A stretch of DNA of 64,000 bases. Source: Pseudopelobacter sp964542535 (GTDB lineage Bacteria > Desulfobacterota > Desulfuromonadia > Geobacterales > Pseudopelobacteraceae). Below are positions 52,394-61,796 of this stretch, one piece after another (within the stretch, counting starts at the first letter, position 1; every line of letters begins with the position of its first letter). The stretch spans positions 1 to 64,000 of the forward strand of contig CAZIUE010000016.1 of NCBI GenBank assembly GCA_964542535.1, written 5' to 3'. The translations under genes were made by a program, and so were the position numbers. The notes beneath the pieces are model-generated. The model did no database searches and had not been told where the DNA came from. It was given only the letters and a program-made list of their open reading frames with translations.

Positions 52394-53535
52394 TGCTGCG
52401 CACTCTGCTCCCGTTCCTGGTCACGCTGCCGGCCCTGGCCTACTGCCTGCTCTCCCTGGTCTGCGGGCGCCGCTATTTCCGTTCCCCCCGCCGCCCCTGC
52501 TGCTCCGCGCCCCCGGCTGTATCGATCCTCAAGCCGGTCAAGGGGATGGATCAGGAGAGCTACGAAAACTTCGCTTCCTTCTGTTGCCAGGAGTATGCCG
52601 GGGAGATACAGCTGCTCTTTGCCGTGGCATCGGCCGAGGATCCGGCCATCCCGGTGATCCGCCGGCTGATGGCCGATTACCCGGACCGAGATATTTCCTT
52701 AAACGTCAACCCGGCCATCCACGGTCCCAACTACAAGGTCTCCAACCTGATCAACGCCTTCCCCAAGGCAAAACACGACATCGTCATCGTCTGCGACAGC
52801 GACATCCGGGTCTCACCCGGCTACCTTTCATCGGTCTGCTCCCACTTCCGCGACCCGAGGGTCGGTCTGGTGACCTCACTCTACCGCACCTCGCAGGTGC
52901 ACGGCATCGCCACCGCCATGGAGGCCACCGGTTTCACCACCGAGATGATTCCCAACGTTATGGTGGCGTTGCAGCTGGAGGGGCTCTCCTTCGCCCTGGG
53001 CGCCTCCATGGCGGTCCGGCGCGAGGCGCTCCTCTCCATGGGTGGGTTCGAGGCGCTGGCCGACTATCTGGCGGACGATTACCAGCTGGGCAACAAGATC
53101 CACCGCATGGGGTGGCGCATCGCCCTGGACGACTGCTTCGTGGAGAGCATGGTCGCGGCGGAAAACCTGGCGACCACCTTCAGCCGGCAGCTGCGCTGGG
53201 CCCGCACCATGCGGGTCAGCCGCCCCGGGGGGTACCTGGCCTCCGGCATCACCCTCCCCTTCCCGACGGCCCTGCTGGCGACCATGATCGCCCCCTCGCC
53301 CGGTGTCGCCCTTTCGGCAACGGGACTGCTCTACCTGGTACGGCTCAGTGTCGCCACCATCTTCAGCCGCGGCCTCGTTCGGGACAACCTGCTCCCGTGC
53401 TGGCTCTGGCTGATCCCCCCGAGGGACATGCTGTCGTTTTTCAGCTGGGCGCTCTCCTTCCTGGGCAACCGGGTGGAGTGGCGCGGCAGCCGCTTCCTGC
53501 TGAAACCGGGGGGCAAACTGGAGGAGCTGGTCTGA
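52393..53535 (+). CDS. hpnI: Hopanoid-associated glycosyltransferase HpnI
   Basis: 380 residues of the ceramide-glucosyltransferase-like GT2 group. N-terminal membrane helix, VSILKPVKGMDQESYENFAS (about 42-60), D-x-D motif CDSDIRV, LADDYQLG and RQLRWARTMR (Q-x-x-R-W), then C-terminal membrane helices. HpnI adds N-acetylglucosamine to bacteriohopanetetrol. It is separate here from other hopanoid genes but immediately before the Mla operon. Start by TGATG overlap with the methyltransferase. Confidence 0.85.
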   Translation: MLRTLLPFLVTLPALAYCLLSLVCGRRYFRSPRRPCCSAPPAVSILKPVKGMDQESYENFASFCCQEYAGEIQLLFAVASAEDPAIPVIRRLMADYPDRDISLNVNPAIHGPNYKVSNLINAFPKAKHDIVIVCDSDIRVSPGYLSSVCSHFRDPRVGLVTSLYRTSQVHGIATAMEATGFTTEMIPNVMVALQLEGLSFALGASMAVRREALLSMGGFEALADYLADDYQLGNKIHRMGWRIALDDCFVESMVAAENLATTFSRQLRWARTMRVSRPGGYLASGITLPFPTALLATMIAPSPGVALSATGLLYLVRLSVATIFSRGLVRDNLLPCWLWLIPPRDMLSFFSWALSFLGNRVEWRGSRFLLKPGGKLEELV

Positions 53536-53638
53536 TGCGACACGGGGTCCGAGGCCCGTCCAGAGCCCTTTTCCACTTTACTTTTACTAAAAGCGTGCAG
53601 TATAAACATAGGTCGCACAACCATCGAGGTACTACGTT

Positions 53639-54409
53639 TTGTCTTCACTGATTCAGGCAATAGGCCACAGGACCGTTTGTTCCCTGCGCATGCTGGGAAG
53701 ATTGGGGTGGTTCCTGATCCACTCCCTGACCACCATGATCCGTACACCGGGAAACCCGGTGCATGTCCTCAAGCAGCTCTCCTTCATCGGCGCCAAATCC
53801 CTCTTCGTCATCTTCCTGACCGCGGCCTTCACCGGCATGGTGCTGGGGCTTCAGGGGTACTACACCCTGACCAAATTCGGTTCCGAGGGAATGCTGGGGA
53901 CGGCGGTGGCCCTCTCACTCATCCGCGAGCTGGGACCGGTGCTTACGGCGTTGATGGTCACCGGCCGGGCCGGCAGCGCCATCACCGCTGAGATCGGCAT
54001 CATGCGCATCACCGAGCAGATCGACGCCCTGGAGACCATGGCCCTTGACCCGTTCAAGTATCTGATCGTTCCCAAGCTGATCGCCGCTATGATCGCCCTG
54101 CCGCTCCTCTGCGCCATCTTCGACACGGTGGGGATCTTCGGCGGCTGGCTGGTGGGGGTCAAACTGCTGGGGGTCAATCAGGGGGCCTACTTCTACGAGA
54201 TGGAAAAATCGGTGGTCTGGCGCGACGTTTATTCCGGTTTTGCCAAGTCCTTTTCCTTTGGCGTGATCATCGCCTGGATCGGGTGCTACAAGGGATACTT
54301 CGCCGGCCACGGTGCCGAAGGGGTCTCCCGGGCCACCACCGAGGCGGTGGTGCTCACCTCGGTGCTGATCCTGATCTGGGACTACTTCCTCACATCGGTG
54401 CTCTTGTGA
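53639..54409 (+). CDS. mlaE: MlaE phospholipid ABC permease
   Basis: 256 residues from TTG 53639 (GAGG upstream). Five membrane helices and the family motifs AAFTGMVLGLQGYYTLTKFG, ALMVTGRAGSAITAEIGIMR and TEQIDALETMALDPFKYL. First gene of mlaEFDAC, which moves phospholipids between the outer and inner membranes to keep the outer leaflet asymmetric. A plausible promoter (TTTACT, TATAAA) lies at about 53576-53612. Confidence 0.92.
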   Translation: MSSLIQAIGHRTVCSLRMLGRLGWFLIHSLTTMIRTPGNPVHVLKQLSFIGAKSLFVIFLTAAFTGMVLGLQGYYTLTKFGSEGMLGTAVALSLIRELGPVLTALMVTGRAGSAITAEIGIMRITEQIDALETMALDPFKYLIVPKLIAAMIALPLLCAIFDTVGIFGGWLVGVKLLGVNQGAYFYEMEKSVVWRDVYSGFAKSFSFGVIIAWIGCYKGYFAGHGAEGVSRATTEAVVLTSVLILIWDYFLTSVLL

Positions 54410-55152
54410 TCAGACTGACCAACGTACATAAGTCCTTCGGTTCCCAAACGGTCCTGAACGGCCTGGATCTCACCATCCCCGCCGGAGAAATTACCGCCAT
54501 CATCGGCCCCAGCGGCGAAGGCAAGAGCGTGCTGATCAAGCACATGATCGGCCTTCTGAAACCGGACAGCGGCAACGTGGAAGTGGATGGCGAGAGCATC
54601 CTGGGCTTGCGCCGCAGCCAGATGAACCACGTGCGCGAGAAGTTCGGCATGCTCTTCCAGGGAGCGGCACTGTTCGACTCCATGAACGTCTTCGAGAACG
54701 TGGCCTTCCCCCTGCGGGAGAAAACCAGGCTTTCCAAGGAAGAGATCCGGATGCGGGTGCTCTCTGCCCTGGAGGATGTGGGCCTGAAGAACGTGGAGCG
54801 CAAATTCACCGACGAGTTGTCAGGGGGCATGAAAAAGCGGGTGGGACTGGCCCGGGCGCTGCTGCTCAACCCCAAGATCATCCTCTTCGACGAGCCGACC
54901 ACCGGGCTGGACCCGATCATCAAGCGTGCCATCCACCAGCTGATCAGCGACACCCACGCCAGGTTCGGCTTCACCGCCGTGATCGTCTCCCACGAAATTC
55001 CGGAAATTTTCGACTTCGCCCAGAATGTGGCCATGCTCTACAAGGGCAAGATCCTGCAGTTCGGGACCTCCGGCGAGATCAGGAACTCCACCCATCCGGT
55101 GGTGAGGCAGTTCATCAGCGGCGACTTGGACGGCCCCATTCAGCTGGTATAA
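54406..55152 (+). CDS. mlaF: MlaF ABC ATPase
   Basis: 248 residues, GTG start overlapping the mlaE stop. Walker A GPSGEGKSVLIKHMIG (an unusual GEGKS), signature ELSGGMKKRVGLARAL, Walker B IILFDEPTTGLDPI. Drives the Mla transporter. Confidence 0.93.
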   Translation: MIRLTNVHKSFGSQTVLNGLDLTIPAGEITAIIGPSGEGKSVLIKHMIGLLKPDSGNVEVDGESILGLRRSQMNHVREKFGMLFQGAALFDSMNVFENVAFPLREKTRLSKEEIRMRVLSALEDVGLKNVERKFTDELSGGMKKRVGLARALLLNPKIILFDEPTTGLDPIIKRAIHQLISDTHARFGFTAVIVSHEIPEIFDFAQNVAMLYKGKILQFGTSGEIRNSTHPVVRQFISGDLDGPIQLV

Positions 55153-55181
55153 TTCTCAGATTCCATGGACAAGGTGTGTAT

Positions 55182-55634
55182 ATGAATACGGCAAAACTGG
55201 AAATGGCGGTCGGTGTCTTTATGCTCGTCGGCATACTCTGCCTGGGGTACATCTCCATCAAACTGGGTAAAATGGAGATCCTGGGAGGCAACTATTACAC
55301 CATATCAGCCAGCTTCGATTCGGTGTCGGGGCTCAAGCCGGGCGCGGGCATCGAAGTGGCCGGCGTGGAGGTGGGGAAGGTCGAGCGCATCACCCTTGAT
55401 CCCCAGAGCCCGGACCGCGCCCTGGCGTACATGAAAATCAAGAGCGACGTCAAAATATCGGACGACGTGATCGCTTCGGTGCGCACCAGCGGCATCATCG
55501 GCGACAAGTTCATCAAGCTCAAACCGGGCGGCTCAGAGACCTACCTGAAGAGCAACGACAGGATTCTGGAAACCGAATCAGCCATCGACATCGAGGAACT
55601 GGTCAGCAAATTCATCCACGGCAAGGTGGAATAG
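55182..55634 (+). CDS. mlaD: MlaD substrate-binding MCE protein
   Basis: 150 residues: one N-terminal membrane helix and a single MCE domain (FDSVSGLKPGAGIEVAGVEV, about 45-65; IIGDKFIKL). Six of these form a ring on MlaE in the periplasm. Start at 55182 (AAGG eight bases before). Confidence 0.92.
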   Translation: MNTAKLEMAVGVFMLVGILCLGYISIKLGKMEILGGNYYTISASFDSVSGLKPGAGIEVAGVEVGKVERITLDPQSPDRALAYMKIKSDVKISDDVIASVRTSGIIGDKFIKLKPGGSETYLKSNDRILETESAIDIEELVSKFIHGKVE

Positions 55635-55686
55635 CAGCCTGGGGCCGGACGCAGCCGGACGCCCAGCCGGAAAGAGGACAGAAGAC

Positions 55687-56508
55687 ATGATCGCTAAAAA
55701 ACTGTGTGGAGTGCTGCTCGCCGCGGCCATGCTGCTGCCGGGCGCCGCCCAGGCCGACGGCTCACCCGACCAGGCCGCCATTGCAACAACGGCCAGCAAA
55801 GCCGCCCCGGAGGCATCACGGGCAGAGCAATCGACTGGAGCCGAGGCCACCCTCCCCACCGGGGAGGACACGGATGACGAGTACAACAACGGCGTCGAAG
55901 AGGTAACCATCGCCGACCCGATCGAGCCGCTGAACCGCGCCATGTTCACCTTCAACGACAAGCTCTACTTCTGGGTGCTCAAGCCCGCCGCCAAGGGCTA
56001 CAACTACGTCGTCCCGGAACCGGCGCGCGTCTCGGTGCGCAACTTTTTCCATAACGTCAAGGCGCCGATCCGGTTCGTCAACACCCTCCTGCAGGGCAAG
56101 TTCGAGGGCGCCAGCACCGAGCTGGCCCGCTTCGGCATCAACAGCACCATCGGCCTGGCTGGCTTTTTCGATGTCGCCACGAGTCATTTCGAACTTCCTT
56201 CCTATGACGAGGATTTCGGCCAGACCCTGGGGTTCTACGGCATGGGGGGCATGATGTACATCGTCTGGCCGTTCCTGGGCCCGTCAACAGTGCGCGACTC
56301 CATCGGCATGGTTGGTGATTCCGCGGCGAGCCCCGCCGGGTATTTCATCCCCGTGGCAGCCACCCTTGGCGCAAAGGCATACGAAACCCTCAACAAGACT
56401 TCCCTGGAACTGGGAACCTATGAAGACATCATCGCCGCCTCGGTCGAGCCCTACGTCGGCGTGAGAGACGGTTTCATCCAGCTCCGCAACAAACAGATCA
56501 ACAAGTAA
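55687..56508 (+). CDS. mlaA: MlaA (VacJ) outer-membrane component
   Basis: 273 residues. Signal peptide MIAKKLCGVLLAAAMLLPGA with a non-lipid AQA cleavage site, so unlike E. coli MlaA it lacks a lipobox. A 50-residue acidic linker, then the MlaA domain: DPIEPLNRAMFTFNDKLYFW, FINSTIG-type segment, DFGQTLGFYGMG and LGPSTVRD. Extracts phospholipids from the outer leaflet. Confidence 0.92.
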   Translation: MIAKKLCGVLLAAAMLLPGAAQADGSPDQAAIATTASKAAPEASRAEQSTGAEATLPTGEDTDDEYNNGVEEVTIADPIEPLNRAMFTFNDKLYFWVLKPAAKGYNYVVPEPARVSVRNFFHNVKAPIRFVNTLLQGKFEGASTELARFGINSTIGLAGFFDVATSHFELPSYDEDFGQTLGFYGMGGMMYIVWPFLGPSTVRDSIGMVGDSAASPAGYFIPVAATLGAKAYETLNKTSLELGTYEDIIAASVEPYVGVRDGFIQLRNKQINK

Positions 56509-56527
56509 TCCACAGGAGGAATTATCC

Positions 56528-57127
56528 ATGCTGCAACGTACGATCCTCATACTGCTGGCGCTCTGCTTCGCCGCCACCCAGGCTCTGGCCACTCCCACCG
56601 ACGACGTCAGAACCACCGTCGACCAGGTGATCCGCATTGTTTCCGACAAAAACCTGAAGCACAACGATCACAAACGCCGCCAGGAGCTGAAGAAATCCAT
56701 CAGCATGGTCTTCGACTACAGTGAGATGGCCAAGCGTTCCCTGGGCAAGCACTGGAACGCCCGCAGCCAGGCGGAACGGAACCAGTTCTCCGACCTGTTC
56801 GCCAATTTGCTGGAAAAGACCTACGCCAACAAGATCGAGTCTTACAACAATGAAAAAGTGATCTACCTCAAAGAGAATATCGCCGGCAACCGGGCCGAGG
56901 TAAAATCAAAAGTCGTTACAGCGAAACGGGATGAGTACACCATGGACTACCGCCTGCTCAACAAGGGGGGAAAATGGATGGTGTATGACGTCGTCATCGA
57001 GGGGGTCAGCCTCGTCTCAAATTATCGCAGTCAATTCAACAAGATAATAACAGCAAACGGCTACGACGACCTGGTCAGGAAGCTCCAGGGAAAATCCGGC
57101 GACTTGCACGCCCCCCAGGTGAATTAA
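56528..57127 (+). CDS. mlaC: MlaC periplasmic phospholipid carrier
   Basis: 199 residues with a signal peptide ending TQALA. Contains VFDYSEMAKRSLGKHWNARS, FADLF-type segment FSDLFANLLEKTY and VYDVVIEGVSLVSNYRSQFN, all characteristic of the MlaC/Ttg2D family that shuttles lipid between MlaA and MlaD. Last gene of the operon; CACAGGAGGAAT precedes the start. Confidence 0.92.
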   Translation: MLQRTILILLALCFAATQALATPTDDVRTTVDQVIRIVSDKNLKHNDHKRRQELKKSISMVFDYSEMAKRSLGKHWNARSQAERNQFSDLFANLLEKTYANKIESYNNEKVIYLKENIAGNRAEVKSKVVTAKRDEYTMDYRLLNKGGKWMVYDVVIEGVSLVSNYRSQFNKIITANGYDDLVRKLQGKSGDLHAPQVN

Positions 57128-57131
57128 TTTC

Positions 57132-57315
57132 TTGACACCCGGTTTCACCCTATGTTAAACGACGTTTGCAGCAAGTTTCGGAAGTTACTGCAGAACGTTG
57201 AAGAACCAGTGTTATATTCGGCTTTGCGGTTTTCCTGCACCAGACTCCGGAAACTTTGGCGGTAGTACCACACACATGTTCCGGCATGGATCCGGAGAAA
57301 AAGGAGGTAGGAGAG
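57132..57315 (+). promoter_or_regulatory. Promoter and long leader of the cold-shock gene
   Basis: TTGACA (57132) and TTAAAC (57155) at 17-base spacing, predicting a start near 57167 and a 150-base untranslated leader, as in cspA mRNAs whose leader refolds at low temperature. SD AAGGAGG at 57301. Confidence 0.6.
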
Positions 57316-57519
57316 ATGGCAAAGGGTAAGGTTAAATGGTTCAACGATACGAAGGGTTTCGGCTTTATCGAGCAGGAAGGTGGCGAAGATGTTTTCGTGC
57401 ACTTCTCCGCTATCCAGGGTGAAGGTTTCAAAACCCTCTCCGAAGGAGACGAAGTGACCTTCGACATCACCCAGGGTCCCAAGGGTCTTCAGTCCGCCAA
57501 CGTGGTAAAAGTCCGCTAA
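57316..57519 (+). CDS. Cold-shock protein (CspA family)
   Basis: 67 residues, MAKGKVKWFNDTKGFGFIEQ, with RNP1 KGFGFIE and RNP2 DVFVHFS. Single-stranded RNA/DNA chaperone. Followed by a bidirectional terminator. Confidence 0.95.
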   Translation: MAKGKVKWFNDTKGFGFIEQEGGEDVFVHFSAIQGEGFKTLSEGDEVTFDITQGPKGLQSANVVKVR

Positions 57520-57541
57520 TCCTTTCACATCTTCAAGACCC

Positions 57542-57573
57542 AAAAAATCCGCTGAGCGATCAGCGGGTTTTTT
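57542..57573. terminator. Bidirectional terminator
   Basis: CCGCTGA-GCGA-TCAGCGG with T8 on the right and A6 on the left, serving the cold-shock gene (plus) and the radical SAM gene (minus), whose stop codon is inside the hairpin. Confidence 0.85.
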
Positions 57574-59401
57574 TTGTCCCTTTTCCACGCCCACCCTGCT
57601 TCCCGCACCTCCCCGAGTCCGCCCGTTTCCCGTTTTCCCTGGCGGGAGCCGTCAGAACTCCCACAAGATCCTCGCGTCCCAGCCTTTGCAGCGCCTCACG
57701 GACCCTGGCCCGCTCCCCGGGGAACTGGCTGAGCAGCAGCGCCTTCTGGAGCCCCTTTTCCCGGTCGGTTGTGGCAACATACACCTGCTCGCCGCTGTCC
57801 GGATCAATGCCGCTGTAGTACATGCAGGTAGAGCGGGTGCCGGGGGTCGGGGTAAAGTCCTGTACCTGCTCAACCCGCAGCCCCAATCCGCGCAGAATCA
57901 GGGCCAGTTCCAGCATGTCCGCCAGGGTGCAGCCGGGGTGGCCGGAGATGAGATAGGGGACGACGTGCTGGCGCTTGCCGAGACGGGCGCTCTCCTGCCT
58001 GAAGCGGGCGAGGAAACGCTCGAACAGCGCCCTGCCCGGCTTGCGCATCAGCAGCGTAATCGCCTCCACCAGATGTTCAGGTGCCACCTTGAGCAATCCC
58101 CCCACGTGATGGGCAAGCAACTCCCGGAAATAGCCCGGCTGTGCTTCCAGCAGATCGTAGCGTACTCCGGATGCTACCGCCACCTGACGAACCCCGGCGC
58201 AGGCGCTGACCGCGCGCAGCAATGCCACTGCACGGCGGTCGTCCTGCTTCAGATTGCGGCAGGGGCGGGGAACAAGACAGCTCTCCCTGCGACAGGTCGC
58301 CATCTTCCGGGGAGCGGCGCAGGAGAGGCCGTACATGTTGGCGGTTGGTCCGCCCACATCGCTGATGCTCCCCCGGAACCACGGCATGCGGGTCAGGCCG
58401 CGAACCTCGTTTACCACGGACTCATGACTGCGGGACTGGATGAGCTTCCCCTGGTGCATGGCAATGGCGCAGAAGGAACAGCCGCCGAAGCAACCGCGAT
58501 GGCTGGTGATGGAACACCGGATCTGTTCCCAGGCCGGAATCGGCTCGACGTAGGATGGATGGGGCGCCTTCCGGAAGGGAAGCGCGTAGACAGCGTCCAT
58601 CTCAGCCTCCTCCAGCGGCAGAGGAGGGGGAGCGCAGACCAGCAGACGGTCGCCGTGACGCTGGACAATGGTCCTGCCACACAGGGGGTTCAGCTCCCGA
58701 CTCGTCAGACGAAAGGCGTGGGCGAACTTCAGTCGGTCAGACACACACTCCTCGAAGGAAGGGATCTCCAGCCGCTCCCCTCCCTGGTCGCAGCCCCTCT
58801 CGATCCAGCAGGTGCCGCGCACGCCGCGAATGGCGGCCAGGGGTTCCCCCCGAGCCATGCGGTGCGCCAGCTCAAGGATCGGGCGTTCGGCCATGCCGTA
58901 CAGCAGCAGGTCGGCTTTGGCGTCGAAAATCAGGGAGCGGCGGAGGCGGTCCTCCCAGTAGTCATAGTGGACGAAGCGCCGCAACGAAGCCTCGATGCCG
59001 CCGATAATCACCGGCACGTCCCGGTATGCCTCTTTCAGGCGTCCGGCATAGACCAGGGTGGCCCGGTTGGGACGGGCGCCGTGGCGGTTGCCCGGGGTGT
59101 AGGCATCATCATGGCGCAGCTTGCGGGCCGGAGTGTAATGGGCCACCATGGAATCCATAGCACCTGCCGATGCGGCGAAGAAGAGCCGCGGTCTGCCCAG
59201 GACCGTGAACGGCTCGGGCGAACGCCAGTCCGGCTGGGCGATGATCCCCACCCGGAAGCCGTGCCGCTCCAGCCAGCGTGCCAGGAGCGACACGCCAAAG
59301 GAGGGGTGGTCCACATAGGCATCGCCGTTGACAAAGATGACGTCCAGCTGGTCCCAGCCGCGCTGGTCCATCTCTTTCCTGCTTGTAGGTATGAATGACA
59401 T
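57560..59401 (-). CDS. YgiQ-family radical SAM protein (UPF0313)
   Basis: 613 residues; start at 59401 with GAGG five bases upstream. Radical SAM cluster motif CFGGCSFC (CxxxCxxC) near residue 305, N-terminal DVIFVNGDAYVDHPSFGVSL and GGIEASLRRFVHYDYWED, and the C-terminal SGIDPDSGEQVYVA, all conserved in YgiQ. Reaction unknown. C-terminal tail is Lys/Arg/Gly-rich. Confidence 0.92.
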   Translation of the reverse strand: MSFIPTSRKEMDQRGWDQLDVIFVNGDAYVDHPSFGVSLLARWLERHGFRVGIIAQPDWRSPEPFTVLGRPRLFFAASAGAMDSMVAHYTPARKLRHDDAYTPGNRHGARPNRATLVYAGRLKEAYRDVPVIIGGIEASLRRFVHYDYWEDRLRRSLIFDAKADLLLYGMAERPILELAHRMARGEPLAAIRGVRGTCWIERGCDQGGERLEIPSFEECVSDRLKFAHAFRLTSRELNPLCGRTIVQRHGDRLLVCAPPPLPLEEAEMDAVYALPFRKAPHPSYVEPIPAWEQIRCSITSHRGCFGGCSFCAIAMHQGKLIQSRSHESVVNEVRGLTRMPWFRGSISDVGGPTANMYGLSCAAPRKMATCRRESCLVPRPCRNLKQDDRRAVALLRAVSACAGVRQVAVASGVRYDLLEAQPGYFRELLAHHVGGLLKVAPEHLVEAITLLMRKPGRALFERFLARFRQESARLGKRQHVVPYLISGHPGCTLADMLELALILRGLGLRVEQVQDFTPTPGTRSTCMYYSGIDPDSGEQVYVATTDREKGLQKALLLSQFPGERARVREALQRLGREDLVGVLTAPARENGKRADSGRCGKQGGRGKGTKKTR

Positions 59402-59521
59402 GGGTTCCTCAGAGTGCTTTCCGATTCGAAGACAGGCCCGGCATGCAGGCCGTTGAAGCGCAGCCTCAAGAACGGTACAGAGAGCGACCAGGCATGGCAA
59501 GCACGGCGGCCTCAACCAAAG

Positions 59522-59551
59522 AACGCCCCGCGCCGGAAAGCGCGGGGCGTT
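59522..59551 (-). terminator. Hairpin downstream of nrfHA
   Basis: AACGCCCCGCGC, loop CGGAAA, GCGCGGGGCGTT. On the minus strand followed by CTTTGG; weak T-run but strong 12-bp stem. Confidence 0.55.
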
Positions 59552-59616
59552 GTCAGGACTCCAGCAAGGAGCCGGATACGGACGGGGAGAGGCCGCTACG
59601 CGGCGCGGCTCAACCG

Positions 59617-61080
59617 TCAGAAACGGTGTTGGAGACCGCTGGGATCAGGGATTTCCAGTTCCTTACGGAATTTTAGTTTGCCTTCTCCCCTGTTGTTAAG
59701 GTACTTGGCCAGTTCCAGGTCAACCTTGGCCGGCACGCTCACCCCTGCCTGGGCCAGTGCTTGGCGGAGAAAGGCTTCGGCCTTGGTGGCAAAGGCGATG
59801 GAGTCTCCCAGAACACGCATCGATTCGGTCGGATTGTGGAAGCCGATCGAGTTTTCGGCGCCGATGAAGATGCAGCGGTAGAAGGCCTCCTCGTAATACT
59901 CCTTGGCCATGGCATAGAGCGATGCGTCGATGTTCTTGCCCGCCGCCTGGACAGCGTGAACCTTCTCGAACAGCTTAGCCACGGTAGCGGTCGCATAGCC
60001 GGCGCGAAGCTGCAGGGACACGGTTCTGTCCTGAATTGCTATGATCTGCTCCTTGAGCCATTCCTGGCTTTCGCCATGACACTGAATACAGCCCTTGAGT
60101 CCATTTTTCAACGGACTGGTTATGCGGTGATCGGAAGCCTTATGAACACCGACCTTGGTGAAGGGCATGTGGCAGTCGGCGCAGGAAGCCCCTCCTTTCC
60201 AGTGCACGCTGTTGTTGGAATAAAGTTCGTATTCGGGATGGCGGATAAAGCCCAACTTGAAACCGGTTACGGTCTGCTTCCACTCCAGATAGGAGGGATC
60301 GCTCTTGATCTTCGCAATGATGTTTTCGATAGTGATGTTGCCCGGCTTGCTTCCCTGCCAGGGGAAGAACAGGCCGACCGACTTCATCTCCTTGTCCTTC
60401 GGAATCACGTAGGTGACATGACACTGGGCACACACCAATGTACGCTTCGACTGGTGATCCAGCTTGGCCGTATCCACCCCCATGCCGCGCAACGCGGCGC
60501 CGAGAGTGAAGTCACGCGACAAGGTCAACGACATGTCCCGGTTGTTGTGGCAGTCGATGCAGGCAACGCTGAGTATGGCGTGCTTCTGGTCGGGAACCCT
60601 GGCCAGGACCTCCTTGTAGGGAGTCTTGAAATAGTCGGCCCCCATGGTCTTCATAAGGTAGTTGGCGTAGGGAGTCTTGCAGGTGAGGCAGACACCACCG
60701 GCTTTGAGGCGTGAGGAGTCGATCTCCAGCTGGTCCTGCACCATATAGGCGTGGCCACGCGGTTCGTTGTAGCCGACCCCGAAGCCCCACCCGTTAAAGA
60801 GCAGCGCCAGATAGGGGTATTCGGAGAGTTTGTCCACCAGCGCCTTGGGATCGTCGTTCCCCTTCTTGTACTTGCTCAATCCGGGAGAATCGGGCGGCTC
60901 GGCGGTCTTTTTCCACATTTCATATTCCACCGGGTAGGCCTTGCCCCATTCGGCCGGATCGATCGTGCCGTCGGCGATCCGCACCGGCTTGACCTGCTCG
61001 GCCTTCTGGGGAGCGCAGCCGGCGGCGAGCAGCCACACACACGCAACGACAACGACACACACAACGGTCCTTATTCTCAT
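59617..61080 (-). CDS. nrfA: Ammonia-forming cytochrome c nitrite reductase NrfA
   Basis: 487 residues. Five hemes: the catalytic CLTCK (CxxCK) and four CxxCH (CIDCH, CAQCH, CADCH, CIQCH). Reduces nitrite to ammonium with six electrons. Where Ca2+-containing NrfA has K-x-Q-H-P-E, this one reads FIRHPEYELY: the Gln ligand is Arg and the Lys is Phe, the pattern of the Ca2+-independent G. lovleyi enzyme. The signal sequence ends LLAAGC, a lipobox, so it may be lipid-anchored. Second gene after nrfH. Confidence 0.95.
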   Translation of the reverse strand: MRIRTVVCVVVVACVWLLAAGCAPQKAEQVKPVRIADGTIDPAEWGKAYPVEYEMWKKTAEPPDSPGLSKYKKGNDDPKALVDKLSEYPYLALLFNGWGFGVGYNEPRGHAYMVQDQLEIDSSRLKAGGVCLTCKTPYANYLMKTMGADYFKTPYKEVLARVPDQKHAILSVACIDCHNNRDMSLTLSRDFTLGAALRGMGVDTAKLDHQSKRTLVCAQCHVTYVIPKDKEMKSVGLFFPWQGSKPGNITIENIIAKIKSDPSYLEWKQTVTGFKLGFIRHPEYELYSNNSVHWKGGASCADCHMPFTKVGVHKASDHRITSPLKNGLKGCIQCHGESQEWLKEQIIAIQDRTVSLQLRAGYATATVAKLFEKVHAVQAAGKNIDASLYAMAKEYYEEAFYRCIFIGAENSIGFHNPTESMRVLGDSIAFATKAEAFLRQALAQAGVSVPAKVDLELAKYLNNRGEGKLKFRKELEIPDPSGLQHRF

Positions 61081-61104
61081 CGCAATACCCCCTTTTGACT
61101 GAAT

Positions 61105-61572
61105 TCAGCGCGTTACCCGTGCTCCGCTACGCAGATGGGTGATGCCTCGATGGCAGCTCCAACAATGCCGTTCGGTGTTGATGGGCGAGACCAGCTCTTC
61201 ATGACACCTGATGCAGTTAGCCTGGAGCACCTTGGTTCCATGGCGTGACAGCCTGATCCGTTCCGGAATGTGGCCTGAGTAGAAGAAGATCACATCCTTC
61301 ATGCCATCGATGGACTTCCAGATGTAATGGCTCGCCAGGTTTTCGTTGGGAAGATGGCAGTCCACGCAACGAAATCTGCGGTGCGCTCCCGAACGTAAAA
61401 AAGCGGTATACTGGCTTTCCATGACATGACAGCTGGCACAGAAGTCGGGGGATTCGGATTTTGCCAACAGTCCCGGAGGTCCCAGCAGCAGAAAAGCCGC
61501 GGCCAGCAACGTTGACACTCCCGTCAGGCCCAGTATTATCGCCCGCTTCTTGTTCAGCCGGTTCAGCATCAT
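61105..61572 (-). CDS. nrfH: NrfH tetraheme quinol dehydrogenase
   Basis: 155 residues: one N-terminal membrane helix and four CxxCH hemes (CASCH, CVDCH, CIRCH, CWSCH) of the NapC/NrfH family. Passes electrons from menaquinol to NrfA. GGAGGTAGC precedes the paired ATGs at 61572/61569. 24 bases from nrfA. Confidence 0.95.
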   Translation of the reverse strand: MMLNRLNKKRAIILGLTGVSTLLAAAFLLLGPPGLLAKSESPDFCASCHVMESQYTAFLRSGAHRRFRCVDCHLPNENLASHYIWKSIDGMKDVIFFYSGHIPERIRLSRHGTKVLQANCIRCHEELVSPINTERHCWSCHRGITHLRSGARVTR

Positions 61573-61782
61573 GCTACCTCCTCCGTAACCGGATCACTAC
61601 ACTCCATCACATGCGTCACAGCCAGCCCCGGCGGCAACGATGCTCATAACTGTATCACAAACGAACCGCTTTTCAGCAGACGGGACAGCGGAGTTTTTCC
61701 TCCCTGCCCTGCCCATATCCCTGACTGAGCCGAACGAAAGTTGTGCGGCGACATGAAGGTAAACAGGGCACGCAGACTTTCC

Positions 61783-61796
61783 TTGATCAAAATCAA
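61783..61796. promoter_or_regulatory. FNR-type box TTGATCAAAATCAA
   Basis: Perfect TTGAT-N4-ATCAA, about 210 bases upstream of nrfH. In the 460-base gap between nrfH and the DUF1634 gene it is the only regulatory site that I recognise. An Fnr/Crp-family regulator of nitrite respiration is the likely binder. Confidence 0.7.
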
